This document shows, in pieces, positions 53,528-62,473 of a stretch of DNA of 64,000 bases. The position numbers were made by a program, and so were the translations under genes. How positions within the stretch are numbered: the first letter of the stretch is position 1; each line of letters begins with the position of its first letter. This DNA is from Castellaniella sp049651205 (GTDB lineage Bacteria > Pseudomonadota > Gammaproteobacteria > Burkholderiales > Burkholderiaceae_B): positions 62,001 through 126,000 of the forward strand of contig NZ_JBASBR010000004.1 in the NCBI RefSeq assembly GCF_049651205.1, read 5' to 3'. The notes under the pieces were generated by a model that made no database searches, was not told the DNA's origin, and was given only the letters and a program-made list of their open reading frames with translations.

Positions 53528-53706
53528 TTGTCCACGCAGGATGTGGACAAGGTCTTGGACAAGTACGGGATCACCCTAAATTACCCTGCAACATCAGGGG
53601 CTTGAAAACCCAGATCATAAATTGACCAGTGGATGCCCGGCACCGCCTATGCCACTTTATCCACGCCTCCTGTGGATAAAGCGCTGGACAAGCCAAGGGT
53701 TAACCC
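53528..53706. repeat. Two diverged copies of a ~50-bp element with DnaA-box-like inverted repeats
   Basis: The gap 53479-53778 holds no gene. It contains two related units, 53528-53576 and 53657-53706. Each has an inverted repeat of TTnTCCAC arms with a 7-base spacer (53528-53550; 53655-53681, where the arms reach 10 bp), then a further GGACAAG, then a GGGnTnACCC palindrome (53567-53576; 53697-53706, perfect in the second). The sequence TGTGGATAA at 53671-53679 is a perfect DnaA box on the minus strand; the others differ from it by one or two bases. The starts of the units are 129 bases apart. The function is unknown; candidates are DnaA binding or an mRNA/terminator structure. Confidence 0.75.
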
Positions 53707-53778
53707 GAGTTTCTCTTATTGATCAAGCACTTGCATTGCGCGGACAAAAAAGCACCAACCACAGCGCCAATGAGGGAA

Positions 53779-54939
53779 TCAGGAATACAACGCAGCATTC
53801 AACAAGACATCTGCATCGATTTGCCCAACCTCCGTGCGCCCGCAAAACGCCATCGAGACGCTGAGCTCATTGGCGATGAGCTCGAGGCAACGGATGACAC
53901 CGGCCTCTCCGAGGGCACCCAGGGCATACAGAAATGCGCGGCCCACCAGCACCCCGCGCGCGCCCATCGCCAGCGCGCGCAGCACATCCTGGCCGCTGCG
54001 GATCCCGCCATCCATCCAGACTTCGGCCTGGCTACCCACCGCACGCACAATAGGTGACAGTGCCGAAATCGTGGATGGCGCACCATCCAGCTGACGTCCG
54101 CCATGGTTGGACACCACGATGGCATCGGCACCCGCCTGTACAGCCAGGCGCGCATCTTCGGCATCCATGACACCCTTGACGATGATCTTGCCGCCCCAGC
54201 GCTCTTTGATCCAGGCCAGATCAGCCCAGCCAAGCGCCGGATCAAATTGCTCGGCTGTCCAGACCGCCAGAGAGCGCATATCACTGACCCCTTTGGCATG
54301 CCCCACGATATTGCCCATCACCCGACGCCGGGTATGCAACATCTGCCAGCACCAAGCTGGCTTGGTCGCCAGATTGAGCAGATTGGCGATGGTGGGCCTG
54401 GGCGGCGTAGACAGCCCGTTCTTGATGTCTTTGTGGCGCTGGCCCAGCACCTGCAGATCCATGGTCACCATCAGGGCCGAGCACCCCGCCTTGCGGGCGC
54501 GGTCGATCAGGCGACCGATGAACTCACGATCCCGCATCACGTACAGCTGAAACCAGAACGGCCGGCTGGTGTGCGCGGCCACCTCCTCGATCGAGCAGAT
54601 ACTCATGGTGGATAAAGTAAAGGGCACCCCAAAGCGCTCGGCTGCCCGCGCTGCCAGGATCTCGCCATCTGCGCACTGCATGCCGGTCAGCCCTGTGGGC
54701 GCCAGCGCAAGCGGCATGGCGCAATCCTCGCCCAGCAATGTGCTGCGCAAATGGCGGTGCTCGATATTGCGGGCCACCCGCTGGCGAAATTTAAGCGCCT
54801 GAAGATCGGCGTGGTTGGCACGATAGGTGCTTTCTGTCCAGGAGCCCGAATCCACATAGTCGTAAAACATGCGCGGCACCCGGCGGCGCGCCAGACGCTG
54901 GAAATCATCAACACAGGTGATCTGTTGCAGGGATGGCAA
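53779..54939 (-). CDS. FMN-dependent alpha-hydroxy-acid dehydrogenase (LldD family)
   Basis: A TIM-barrel flavoenzyme oxidising an L-2-hydroxyacid such as lactate, glycolate or mandelate. VPRMFYDYVDSGSWTE opens the barrel; LALAPTGLTGMQ, FWFQLYVM, MVTMDLQVLGQRHKD, VSNHGGRQLDGAPST (catalytic histidine) and MDGGIRSGQDVLRAL are the FMN and active-site segments. The TTG at 54939 is preferred because AAGGAG lies 7 bases upstream and the 386-residue product then has a normal N terminus; an ATG at 54999 would add 20 unconserved residues. The substrate cannot be decided. It is divergent from znuA. Confidence 0.9.
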   Translation of the reverse strand: MPSLQQITCVDDFQRLARRRVPRMFYDYVDSGSWTESTYRANHADLQALKFRQRVARNIEHRHLRSTLLGEDCAMPLALAPTGLTGMQCADGEILAARAAERFGVPFTLSTMSICSIEEVAAHTSRPFWFQLYVMRDREFIGRLIDRARKAGCSALMVTMDLQVLGQRHKDIKNGLSTPPRPTIANLLNLATKPAWCWQMLHTRRRVMGNIVGHAKGVSDMRSLAVWTAEQFDPALGWADLAWIKERWGGKIIVKGVMDAEDARLAVQAGADAIVVSNHGGRQLDGAPSTISALSPIVRAVGSQAEVWMDGGIRSGQDVLRALAMGARGVLVGRAFLYALGALGEAGVIRCLELIANELSVSMAFCGRTEVGQIDADVLLNAALYS

Positions 54940-55091
54940 AACGGTCTCCTTGGCGACGCGCCCGGAGGGATCAGATGATCCACCGACACCCCGGGACATA
55001 AAAGATCTGGACGATGATACCGTGCCGTCCCCTTGCCTTGCAGGCTGTTTTCGCGCATCACCTCATCTGATTTGTCTGTTCTGCTGCACCC

Positions 55092-55123
55092 TGACGGGAT
55101 GGAAGGACGGTTCCATCCCGTCA
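55092..55123. promoter_or_regulatory. Perfect 13-bp-arm inverted repeat upstream of znuA and the hydroxyacid dehydrogenase
   Basis: Arms 55092-55104 and 55111-55123 are exact reverse complements around a 6-base spacer. The repeat ends 2 bases before the Zur-like box. No T-run follows, and neither neighbouring gene ends here, so it is not an ordinary terminator. It may be an operator for the divergent dehydrogenase gene or an mRNA leader structure. Confidence 0.65.
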
Positions 55124-55125
55124 TA

Positions 55126-55144
55126 AATGATATGTTATAACATT
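55126..55144. promoter_or_regulatory. Zur-box-like operator upstream of znuA
   Basis: The 19-base site AATGATATGTTATAACATT is close to the proteobacterial Zur consensus (AATGTTATAnTATAACATT); it differs at only two or three positions and is a partial dyad. It ends 37 bases before the znuA ATG. Zinc-dependent repression of znuA, and possibly of the COG0523 gene behind it, is expected. Confidence 0.8.
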
Positions 55145-55181
55145 CCAAATCTAGTTTTTACTTTTGATAATCGGAAGGCAC

Positions 55182-56198
55182 ATGATGTTCGAATTCGCCA
55201 AATCAATCTCCATGACCGGCGCAGCCACGCTGGCATTACTGGCATGGGCACCGGCCAATGCCCAGGGGTTACAGGTCGTCTCCACATTTTCCATCATCAG
55301 CGATTTTGCGAGCCACGTGGGTGGCAACCGGATCATGCTGACCACGCTGGTGCCTGCCAACGGCGACGCGCACTCGTACGAGCCCAAACCAACCGATGCG
55401 ATTGCCGTGGGAAAAGCCGATCTGGTACTGGCCAATGGCCTGCACTTCGAAGGCTTTCTGGATCGGCTGATCCAGGCAACAAGTGCCAAGGCACCAGTGA
55501 TCGTACTGACCCAAGGTGTCGAGTTGCTGCGCAATACCGAGGATGAACACGACAACCATCCAGAGGATGCGCACGATGACCACGACGACCACCACAACCA
55601 AGCCAGACAGCAGGTCGACTCGCATGAACACGACCATGCCGAAGAACATGCCGATCATCACCACGGTACGTACGACCCCCACGCCTGGCAGTCCGTGCGT
55701 AATGCGCAGATATACGTGAGCAACATTGCCACGGCTTTTTGCGCCGCCGATGCTTCCGGCTGCCCAACGTACCAGGCCAACGCCAAAGCATATGACCAGA
55801 AACTGCAGGCGCTGGACACTGAACTCAAGGCCGCAGTGGCGCAGATCCCCGCCGATCAGCGCACAATCATCACCTCTCACGACGCCTTTGGCTATCTGGC
55901 TCACGAGTACGGCCTGCAGTTCCTGGCACCACAGGGCATCAACACTGGATCCGAGGCCTCCGCAGCTGGCGTGGCCTCGTTGATTCAGCAGATCAAGGCG
56001 CGCAAGGCGTCGGCCATCTTTGTTGAAAACGTCAGTAATCCTCGGCTAATCCAGCAAATTGCCAGTGAAACTGGCGTAAATATTGGCGGCAAGCTGTATT
56101 CCGATGCGCTTTCAGCAGCAGACGGCCCCGCCTCAACCTACATCGATATGATGCGGCATAATGTCAACAGCATCCGGGATGCTGTGCTGAAGCGGTAA
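55182..56198 (+). CDS. znuA: Zinc ABC transporter substrate-binding protein (ZnuA-type)
   Basis: A cluster A-I solute-binding protein of 338 residues with a signal peptide (about 1-27, ending ANAQG). Metal ligands correspond to His64 (DAHSYEP), DPHAW (about 165-169) and the later histidine in SHDAFGYL. A His/Asp/Glu-rich loop (about 121-164, some 15 histidines) is typical of zinc-specific ZnuA and absent from manganese-binding relatives. The start is one of two adjacent ATGs (55182, 55185) after GGAAGG. A Zur-like box precedes it. No permease or ATPase gene lies in the window. Confidence 0.93.
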   Translation: MMFEFAKSISMTGAATLALLAWAPANAQGLQVVSTFSIISDFASHVGGNRIMLTTLVPANGDAHSYEPKPTDAIAVGKADLVLANGLHFEGFLDRLIQATSAKAPVIVLTQGVELLRNTEDEHDNHPEDAHDDHDDHHNQARQQVDSHEHDHAEEHADHHHGTYDPHAWQSVRNAQIYVSNIATAFCAADASGCPTYQANAKAYDQKLQALDTELKAAVAQIPADQRTIITSHDAFGYLAHEYGLQFLAPQGINTGSEASAAGVASLIQQIKARKASAIFVENVSNPRLIQQIASETGVNIGGKLYSDALSAADGPASTYIDMMRHNVNSIRDAVLKR

Positions 56199-56329
56199 CT
56201 ATCCGGCACGCGATAATCCACACCACCGCGCCTGCGATGCAGATAAGCTGACCCCACCTGATGCGACAGGTACACCCTCAGGCCCCAGGCCCGCTGGGCG
56301 CCTGGACGCATCCCACATTAAAAAAAACG

Positions 56330-57373
56330 ATGAACACGCCCTCCAGCCTGATACCCGTCACGCTGCTGACCGGCTTTTTGGGCAGCGGCAAGACTACGGT
56401 GCTGAACCACCTGGTGCGCCAGCCCGAACTGGCAGACGCCTTGGTGATCATCAACGAGTTTGGCGAGATGCCGCTGGACCACATGCTGGTGGCCCATAGC
56501 ACCGAGAATCCCGTCATGGAGATGAGCAGCGGTTGCCTATGCTGCACCATCCGCAGCGATCTGGCCCAGACCCTGCGCGACATTACATGGCGCTTCTCGC
56601 GCAACGGCCGGCGGCAGTTTCGCCGTGTTCTGATCGAAACCACGGGCCTGGCCGACCCCGCCCCCATCATCCACACGCTGATGACGCACCCTCAGGTAGC
56701 CAAGCACTATCGCCTGGACGGCATCGTGGCCACGGTGGATCTGGCTACCGGCAACGCCACGCTGGATCGTCATCCGGAGGCCGTGCGTCAGGCCGCCATC
56801 GCAGATTGCCTATTGCTGACCAAAGCGGATATGGTGGACAACGACCAACGCCAAACCCTGCTGCAGCGGCTGGATGCCATCAACCCGGCGGCACCGCGCC
56901 ATATCATTAAGCGTGGCGAGATTACGGCAAGCAAAGTGCTGGATCTCGGTTTGTTTTCAACTGACGGGAAGACACCTGATGTGAAGCAGTGGCTGCACGA
57001 AGCAGCGTACCGGGAGGATGCCCAACAAGATGCCGCTGCCCACCACCACGGAACTACCCACCATGATGATCATATCCAGGCTTTTTGTTTTACCGTGGAC
57101 GAGCCGGTTTCCGAGGGCTCACTCGATGCCTGGCTTGAATTATTGCTGAATCTTGTTGGCACCAATATTCTGCGCATCAAAGGCATCCTGAATATCCAGG
57201 GGAAAGACCAACCTGTGGTCATCCACGGTGTGCAGCACATCCTTTATCCGCCCACCATGCTCCCTGCCTGGCCCGATACGGATCGGCGCTCGCGCCTGGT
57301 TTTTATCACCCGCGACGTCAGCAGGCACGAGATTGAGAAGATTTTGCACGTTTTGCGTGGTTCTTTGTCTTAA
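56330..57373 (+). CDS. COG0523-family GTPase (zinc metallochaperone-like)
   Basis: A 347-residue G3E GTPase. Walker A GFLGSGKT is at 15-22, the metal-binding CxCC motif GCLCC at 68-72, ETTGLADPAP follows, and LTKAD at 162-166 gives guanine specificity. A His-rich stretch (AAHHHGTTHHDDH, about 243-255) separates it from the C-terminal CobW domain. Being next to znuA behind a Zur-like box places it in the zinc-starvation subgroup (ZigA/YeiR-like), which supplies zinc to client enzymes. The client is unknown. The ATG at 56330 is used; a longer frame has no conserved lead. Confidence 0.9.
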   Translation: MNTPSSLIPVTLLTGFLGSGKTTVLNHLVRQPELADALVIINEFGEMPLDHMLVAHSTENPVMEMSSGCLCCTIRSDLAQTLRDITWRFSRNGRRQFRRVLIETTGLADPAPIIHTLMTHPQVAKHYRLDGIVATVDLATGNATLDRHPEAVRQAAIADCLLLTKADMVDNDQRQTLLQRLDAINPAAPRHIIKRGEITASKVLDLGLFSTDGKTPDVKQWLHEAAYREDAQQDAAAHHHGTTHHDDHIQAFCFTVDEPVSEGSLDAWLELLLNLVGTNILRIKGILNIQGKDQPVVIHGVQHILYPPTMLPAWPDTDRRSRLVFITRDVSRHEIEKILHVLRGSLS

Positions 57374-57476
57374 AACCTGGGGGACTGAGGCATCCGACAG
57401 CCTCGCTTACATCACCCACCCACATCATCAACGATAATACGGTTTCAACCCCCAACCGCCACAGTATCCCTCGCGC

Positions 57477-60068
57477 ATGACCACCCCTGATCTCTCCAAC
57501 CACACCCCCATGATGCGCCAATACCTCGAACTCAAGGCGCAGGCGGGCTCACACCTGCTGTTCTACCGCATGGGTGACTTCTACGAGATGTTCTACGAGG
57601 ATGCCGAGCGCGGCGCGCGCCTGCTGAATCTGACGCTGACCAAGCGAGGCACGTCCAATGGCGCACCTATTCCTATGGCCGGGGTACCGCACCACGCCAT
57701 GGAAAGCTATCTGGCCCGGCTGGTGGCACTGGGAGAATCCATCGCCATCTGCGAACAAGTGGGCGACCCTGCCGCCAGCAAAGGGCCGGTCGAACGCAAG
57801 ATCGTCCGCGTGGTGACACCAGGCACGCTGACCGACGATGCGCTGTTGCCCGCACGAGAAGACCGCATCATCGCGGCCTGGGTGTCCATACAAAGCCGTG
57901 GCCACACCCAAATTGGCCTGGCCTGGATGAACCTGGCCAACGGCGAATTCAAGGCCTGTCAAAGCACGCCCGCGCTGCTGGACACTGAACTAGCCCGCAT
58001 TGCCCCGGCAGAGATTGTGTGCGCCGATACAGAAGACACCCAATTGCTGGAAGGCAGCCATCTGGATGCAGCCATCAGCCGGGTCCCCGATTGGCATTTC
58101 CAGGCTGATGGCGCACGCGACACACTGCTGCAGCACTTTGGCCTGAGCGACACCGGTGCGTTTGGCCTGGACGATCAGCCTGCCGCCTTGTGCGCCGCCG
58201 GCGCACTGCTGCGCTATGTCAGCGCCACGCAAGCCCAGTCCCTTAAGCACCTGCAAGGCCTGGCCGCTGACAGCCACAGCGACTACGTGATTCTTGACCC
58301 GGCCACACGGCGCAATCTCGAGATTACCGAGACCCTGAACCAATCAGACGGCCCGACGGTATTCAGCACCATTGATCATGCCTGCACACCCATGGGCAGC
58401 CGGCAACTGCGGCGCTGGCTGCAATCTCCCTTGCGTGACAACACCCGGGTGCAGGCCCGCCAGGACGCGATCACCCTGCTGCTGTCACCGCAAGACAGCC
58501 TGGCACTGGACACCCTGCGCGGCCAACTACGCACCTTGCCTGACCTCGAGCGCATGGCCACGCGCCTGGCAATGGGCACCATCCGCCCGCGCGAACTTGC
58601 CAGCCTGCGCGATGCACTGGTTCTTCTGCCGCCGCTGGCCCAACAGACACACGGCGCCTTCCAGGCACACGGCCTGCTGGCAGATGATCTGTCAGATATA
58701 CCTGTCGACCCGACACTGGCCGAGATCCTGCAGGCGGCGATTGCCCCAGAACCCGCCTTGATGGTGCGCGATGGCGGCGTGATTGCCCCATCCTACGACA
58801 CAGAGCTGGATACCCTGCGGCAACTGGCGGGCGACAACGGTGCCTTTTTACTGGAGATCGAAACGCGCGAACGCGAGCGCACCGGCATCAGCAACCTCAA
58901 GGTCGAATACAACCGGGTACACGGCTTTTTTATTGAAGTCAGCCGGGGGCAAGCCGATAAAGTGCCTGCCGACTACCGCCGTCGCCAGACACTCAAAAAT
59001 GTCGAGCGCTACATCACTCCAGAGCTCAAATCCTGGGAAGATAAAGTGCTGTCGGCACGTGAGCGCGGCCTGGCCCGCGAAAAAATACTGTTTGAACAAG
59101 TGCTGGTGCAATGCGCCGCACACGCACCCGCACTGGCCCGTTGCGCCGCCGCCCTGGCACGCATCGATGCGCTGGCGGCACTGGCCTACCATGCGCAGGC
59201 CCACCAATGGATCGCGCCCGAGCTCTGCGCAGACAGCTGTCTCGAGATCCAGGCCGGACGCCATCCTGTGGTCGAGCACAGCCTCGAAGTCTTTACCCCC
59301 AACGACTGCACGATGCACGAAGAGCGGCGCATGCTGCTGATCACCGGCCCCAACATGGGGGGCAAATCCACCTATATGCGCCAAGTCGCCCTGATTGCGC
59401 TACTGGCACGCATTGGCAGTTATGTGCCGGCCCGCCAGGCCCGCATTGGCCCGCTCGATCGCATCTTCACCCGCATCGGCGCCGCTGACGACCTTGCCGG
59501 AGGCCGCTCGACCTTCATGATGGAAATGATGGAAGCGGCCGTGATTTTGTCTGCCGCCACTCCTCACAGCCTGGTGCTGATGGACGAAATCGGCCGCGGC
59601 ACGTCTACTTACGACGGCCTGGCTCTGGCATGGGCCATCGCCCACCGCCTGCTCACCCACAATCGGGCCCTTACGCTTTTTGCCACGCATTACTTCGAAA
59701 TCACCCGCCTCCCAGAAAAAGCACATGGTGTAAACAACATTCACCTGGCTGCCGCCGATGCACCTGACGGCATCGTCTTCCTGCACGAGGTGCGCCCCGG
59801 GCCGGCCAGCCAAAGTTACGGGCTGCACGTTGCCCAGCGCGCTGGCATTCCTCCGGTGGTGATCCGGCATGCCCGCAAAGAGCTGGCCGAACTCGAGGCC
59901 AGAAGCCGCCCCGATTCACAGCTTTCCCTGTTCATCCAGCAGGTGGAAGAAGAAGACAATGACGCGGACTCTCCGCTGAAAACAGCCCTGAAGGCCCTCG
60001 ACCCGGATACACTCAGCCCACGCGAGGCGCTCGAACTCGTTTATCAATTGCGCCGGGATTTCCTGTAA
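57477..60068 (+). CDS. mutS: DNA mismatch repair protein MutS
   Basis: The mismatch-recognition ATPase, 863 residues (E. coli 853). The mismatch-wedge motif Phe35-x-Glu37 lies in YRMGDFYEMFYEDA. The ATPase has Walker A GPNMGGKST (624-632), RSTFMMEMMEAA, Walker B LVLMDEIGRGTSTYDG and the FATHYFEIT switch. A C-terminal extension ends with EALELVYQLRRDFL, the dimer/tetramer-forming helix. The full-length domain set indicates a functional gene. It is followed 48 bases later by the roxA-like gene. Confidence 0.98.
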   Translation: MTTPDLSNHTPMMRQYLELKAQAGSHLLFYRMGDFYEMFYEDAERGARLLNLTLTKRGTSNGAPIPMAGVPHHAMESYLARLVALGESIAICEQVGDPAASKGPVERKIVRVVTPGTLTDDALLPAREDRIIAAWVSIQSRGHTQIGLAWMNLANGEFKACQSTPALLDTELARIAPAEIVCADTEDTQLLEGSHLDAAISRVPDWHFQADGARDTLLQHFGLSDTGAFGLDDQPAALCAAGALLRYVSATQAQSLKHLQGLAADSHSDYVILDPATRRNLEITETLNQSDGPTVFSTIDHACTPMGSRQLRRWLQSPLRDNTRVQARQDAITLLLSPQDSLALDTLRGQLRTLPDLERMATRLAMGTIRPRELASLRDALVLLPPLAQQTHGAFQAHGLLADDLSDIPVDPTLAEILQAAIAPEPALMVRDGGVIAPSYDTELDTLRQLAGDNGAFLLEIETRERERTGISNLKVEYNRVHGFFIEVSRGQADKVPADYRRRQTLKNVERYITPELKSWEDKVLSARERGLAREKILFEQVLVQCAAHAPALARCAAALARIDALAALAYHAQAHQWIAPELCADSCLEIQAGRHPVVEHSLEVFTPNDCTMHEERRMLLITGPNMGGKSTYMRQVALIALLARIGSYVPARQARIGPLDRIFTRIGAADDLAGGRSTFMMEMMEAAVILSAATPHSLVLMDEIGRGTSTYDGLALAWAIAHRLLTHNRALTLFATHYFEITRLPEKAHGVNNIHLAAADAPDGIVFLHEVRPGPASQSYGLHVAQRAGIPPVVIRHARKELAELEARSRPDSQLSLFIQQVEEEDNDADSPLKTALKALDPDTLSPREALELVYQLRRDFL

Positions 60069-60116
60069 CCGGCGGCGCTGCCGGCACGCTGGCAGCTACT
60101 GCCTCGGAACACCACC

Positions 60117-61319
60117 ATGACCAGCCTTTACCCGCCCCTTGATATCGATCTGCCCACCCAGCTATTAGGAGGGCTCAGCCCGCGTGAGTTCATGCGCGAT
60201 TACTGGCAAAAAAAGCCCCTTCTGATCCGTCAGGCGCTGCCGGGCTTTCAGCCCCCCGTCACGATCAGAGACGTTCAGACCCTTGCCCGTCGAGAAGAAG
60301 TCGAGTCACGCCTGGTGTCGCACGGCACCAAAGGCTGGTCGCTGAAACAGGGGCCCTTTCGGCGCCTGCCCCCGATGACCCAGGCGCACTGGACACTCCT
60401 CGTGCAAAGTGCCGATCTCCACGATGACGATACGGCAGCGCTGATGCGCCTGTTTCGCTTTATTCCGGATGCGCGTCTGGACGATCTGATGATCAGTATC
60501 GCCAGCGATGGTGGTGGTGTGGGCCCACACTACGACAGCTATGATGTTTTTTTGCTGCAGGGCCACGGCCAACGCCGCTGGCGCACCAGCAGCCAGACAG
60601 ACCTCTCTCTGGTGCCTGGCCTGCCCCTAAAAATTTTGGCGGATTTTCAGCCCGATGCAGACGACATCCTTGAACCCGGCGACATGCTGTATTTGCCCCC
60701 GCATGTGTGCCACGATGGCATTGCGGTTGGTGCCGACTGCATGACCCTGTCCATAGGGTTTCGGGTACCCAGCCAGGCCACTTTGGCGCGCGGTCTGCTG
60801 GAATCCGCCGCTGATCAAATCTGTGCCCAACACCTGGGCGCCGCAGGCCTATACGGGCAACCGTATCTGCCCGGCCCGGATCTATCGGCCCTGTACACGG
60901 ATGCAGACCAGGCCCCCACCCAGCACCCGGCGGCACTGCCCGAACACCTGATCGACTCCGCATTGGCAACCCTGCAAAAGATCCGCCTGGATCAGGCGGT
61001 TGCAGTCAGGTTTCTGGGCCAGTGGCTGACGTCACTGCCCGAAAACGCTTTGTTCGATCCGGCTGACGATGTACCGCTACTCGCCGAGGCGATTCCCGCC
61101 ACCGGGCAGCTGGTGCTAGATCGCTGTACCCGGCTGATGTACAGCGGGCAACAAGTGTTTATCAATGGCGAAGTGGCTGATGTGACGCCATCTGCGGCCC
61201 TGCATGCGCTGGCCGACAAGCGCAGCCTGCTGGCGCAGGACATTGCGCTGTTGCCAGCCGATAACCTGAGTGCCCTGGACGAATGGCTACAGGAAGGCTG
61301 GGCCCACTGGGAGCGATAA
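60117..61319 (+). CDS. roxA: RoxA-like JmjC/cupin ribosomal protein hydroxylase
   Basis: A 2-oxoglutarate/Fe(II) oxygenase of 400 residues resembling E. coli YcfD/RoxA, which hydroxylates an arginine of ribosomal protein L16. The iron ligands are His138 and Asp140 (GPHYDSYD) and His196 (LPPHVCHDG). The N-terminal FMRDYWQKKPLLIRQA and the IGFRVPS strand are conserved in the family. A winged-helix C-terminal domain follows (about 270-400). Identity is by family and length; the L16 substrate is inferred. Confidence 0.9.
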   Translation: MTSLYPPLDIDLPTQLLGGLSPREFMRDYWQKKPLLIRQALPGFQPPVTIRDVQTLARREEVESRLVSHGTKGWSLKQGPFRRLPPMTQAHWTLLVQSADLHDDDTAALMRLFRFIPDARLDDLMISIASDGGGVGPHYDSYDVFLLQGHGQRRWRTSSQTDLSLVPGLPLKILADFQPDADDILEPGDMLYLPPHVCHDGIAVGADCMTLSIGFRVPSQATLARGLLESAADQICAQHLGAAGLYGQPYLPGPDLSALYTDADQAPTQHPAALPEHLIDSALATLQKIRLDQAVAVRFLGQWLTSLPENALFDPADDVPLLAEAIPATGQLVLDRCTRLMYSGQQVFINGEVADVTPSAALHALADKRSLLAQDIALLPADNLSALDEWLQEGWAHWER

Positions 61320-61337
61320 CCTGCCCCTAAGGGCAGG
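61320..61337. terminator. Hairpin between convergent roxA and bamC
   Basis: CCTGCCC (61320-61326), loop CTAA, GGGCAGG (61331-61337) form a perfect 7-bp stem in the 28-base convergent gap. There is no long T-run on either strand. It probably serves as a weak bidirectional terminator. Confidence 0.5.
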
Positions 61338-61347
61338 TATCCATCAT

Positions 61348-62472
61348 TTACTGCGCGTCTTTCAGGTTTTTATCCAGCACCGACAAGATACGGCGCGCAG
61401 TGGCGTCTGTCAGCAGCTGACCTTGCTCATCCAGCACAGTTACTTGCGTGGCGCTGCCCTGGCCTGCCAGGTGCACACGCAACTTAAGGGGCTCGGCTGA
61501 ATTACGGGTGCCAAACAGCCGGCCAAACACGGTTTGCTGCTCGATTTTCTCGCCGGTGTCGGTGTCGAGATAGCGGATGTAGTAGTCACCTTGGTCGCGG
61601 TTGCGATCTTCGACAGTGAAGCGGGCGGAGTCGATGGCCACCCCAACCCGTCGCCAGGCGCGGTCGAAGGACTCGTTGACGGTTAAGGAAGCCTGCCCTT
61701 CGTCAAGCTGTGCGGTGGTTGCCGGGCCGGTGTCCTTGGATGCATTTTGAATCTCTTGCGCCGCCTGCTTTTGATCGGCGCCCAGATAGACCATCAAGCG
61801 TGCCAGCATCGCGGCATTGAGACCTGGATCTTCTTTGCCAAACACCCACTTGAAGGCCGTACCGTCACCGGTGGGCGTTTCTTCCATGTGCTGATGGCTG
61901 ATGTAGACCTCGGTTTTGCCATTGAGACGCTCGATACGCGTGGAGAAGCGATCGCGCTCGCCACTATCAAAGACTTGGTCGAGGACACTACCCAATGCAC
62001 TGCGCAGCCAGCCCTCGGGGATCTTGGCGCGGTTTTCTGCCCAATCGGTTTCGATCAGGCCAGCCTTGGGGTTTTGGTTGTTGATGGTGAAGCCTTGCTG
62101 ACCCCAGAACTCGATAAGTTTCGGGTAAAGCGTTTCGGCGGGCTCGTCGACCTGCAACCAGCGCAGGGTGCCGTCACGCATCACCTGAATACCCGGCGTC
62201 TGAGGCAGGACGCGATCGGCCGGATTGGCACTTTGAGTACGCTGGCTGGCCGAATACGCGCTAAGGCTGGCCACGCCCTCGGGGGCGCGGTAATGCGTGT
62301 TGTCGGCTGCCTGAGTGAGATCGGGCGGGATGGACAAGGGATCGCCGGTTACCGTGCTTTTGTATTCGACAGATTCGGTTTGCCCGGTAAGCTGGCCCAT
62401 GGTGGAGCAGCCAGCCAACAGACTGACCAGCACCATGCTGGCCAGGGAAAACGAGGTACGGGGAGTCATCAT
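61348..62472 (-). CDS. bamC: Outer membrane assembly lipoprotein BamC
   Basis: A 374-residue component of the BAM complex. The lipoprotein signal (lipobox SLLAGC, Cys22) is followed by the unstructured segment that binds BamD, then two helix-grip domains (about 100-215 and 265-374, with LQVDEPAETLYPKLIEFWGQQGF and VNESFDRAWRRVGVAIDSARF). ATG at 62472 lies one base after the dapA stop, so dapA-bamC are co-transcribed as in E. coli. A longer frame inside dapA is rejected. Confidence 0.93.
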   Translation of the reverse strand: MMTPRTSFSLASMVLVSLLAGCSTMGQLTGQTESVEYKSTVTGDPLSIPPDLTQAADNTHYRAPEGVASLSAYSASQRTQSANPADRVLPQTPGIQVMRDGTLRWLQVDEPAETLYPKLIEFWGQQGFTINNQNPKAGLIETDWAENRAKIPEGWLRSALGSVLDQVFDSGERDRFSTRIERLNGKTEVYISHQHMEETPTGDGTAFKWVFGKEDPGLNAAMLARLMVYLGADQKQAAQEIQNASKDTGPATTAQLDEGQASLTVNESFDRAWRRVGVAIDSARFTVEDRNRDQGDYYIRYLDTDTGEKIEQQTVFGRLFGTRNSAEPLKLRVHLAGQGSATQVTVLDEQGQLLTDATARRILSVLDKNLKDAQ

Positions 62473-62473
62473 G

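Noticed and set aside
56199..56329. A small gene between znuA and the COG0523 GTPase
   Set aside because: The open frame there is only an upstream extension of the GTPase gene with a Pro/Gly-rich, unconserved lead; no separate start with a ribosome-binding site was seen.
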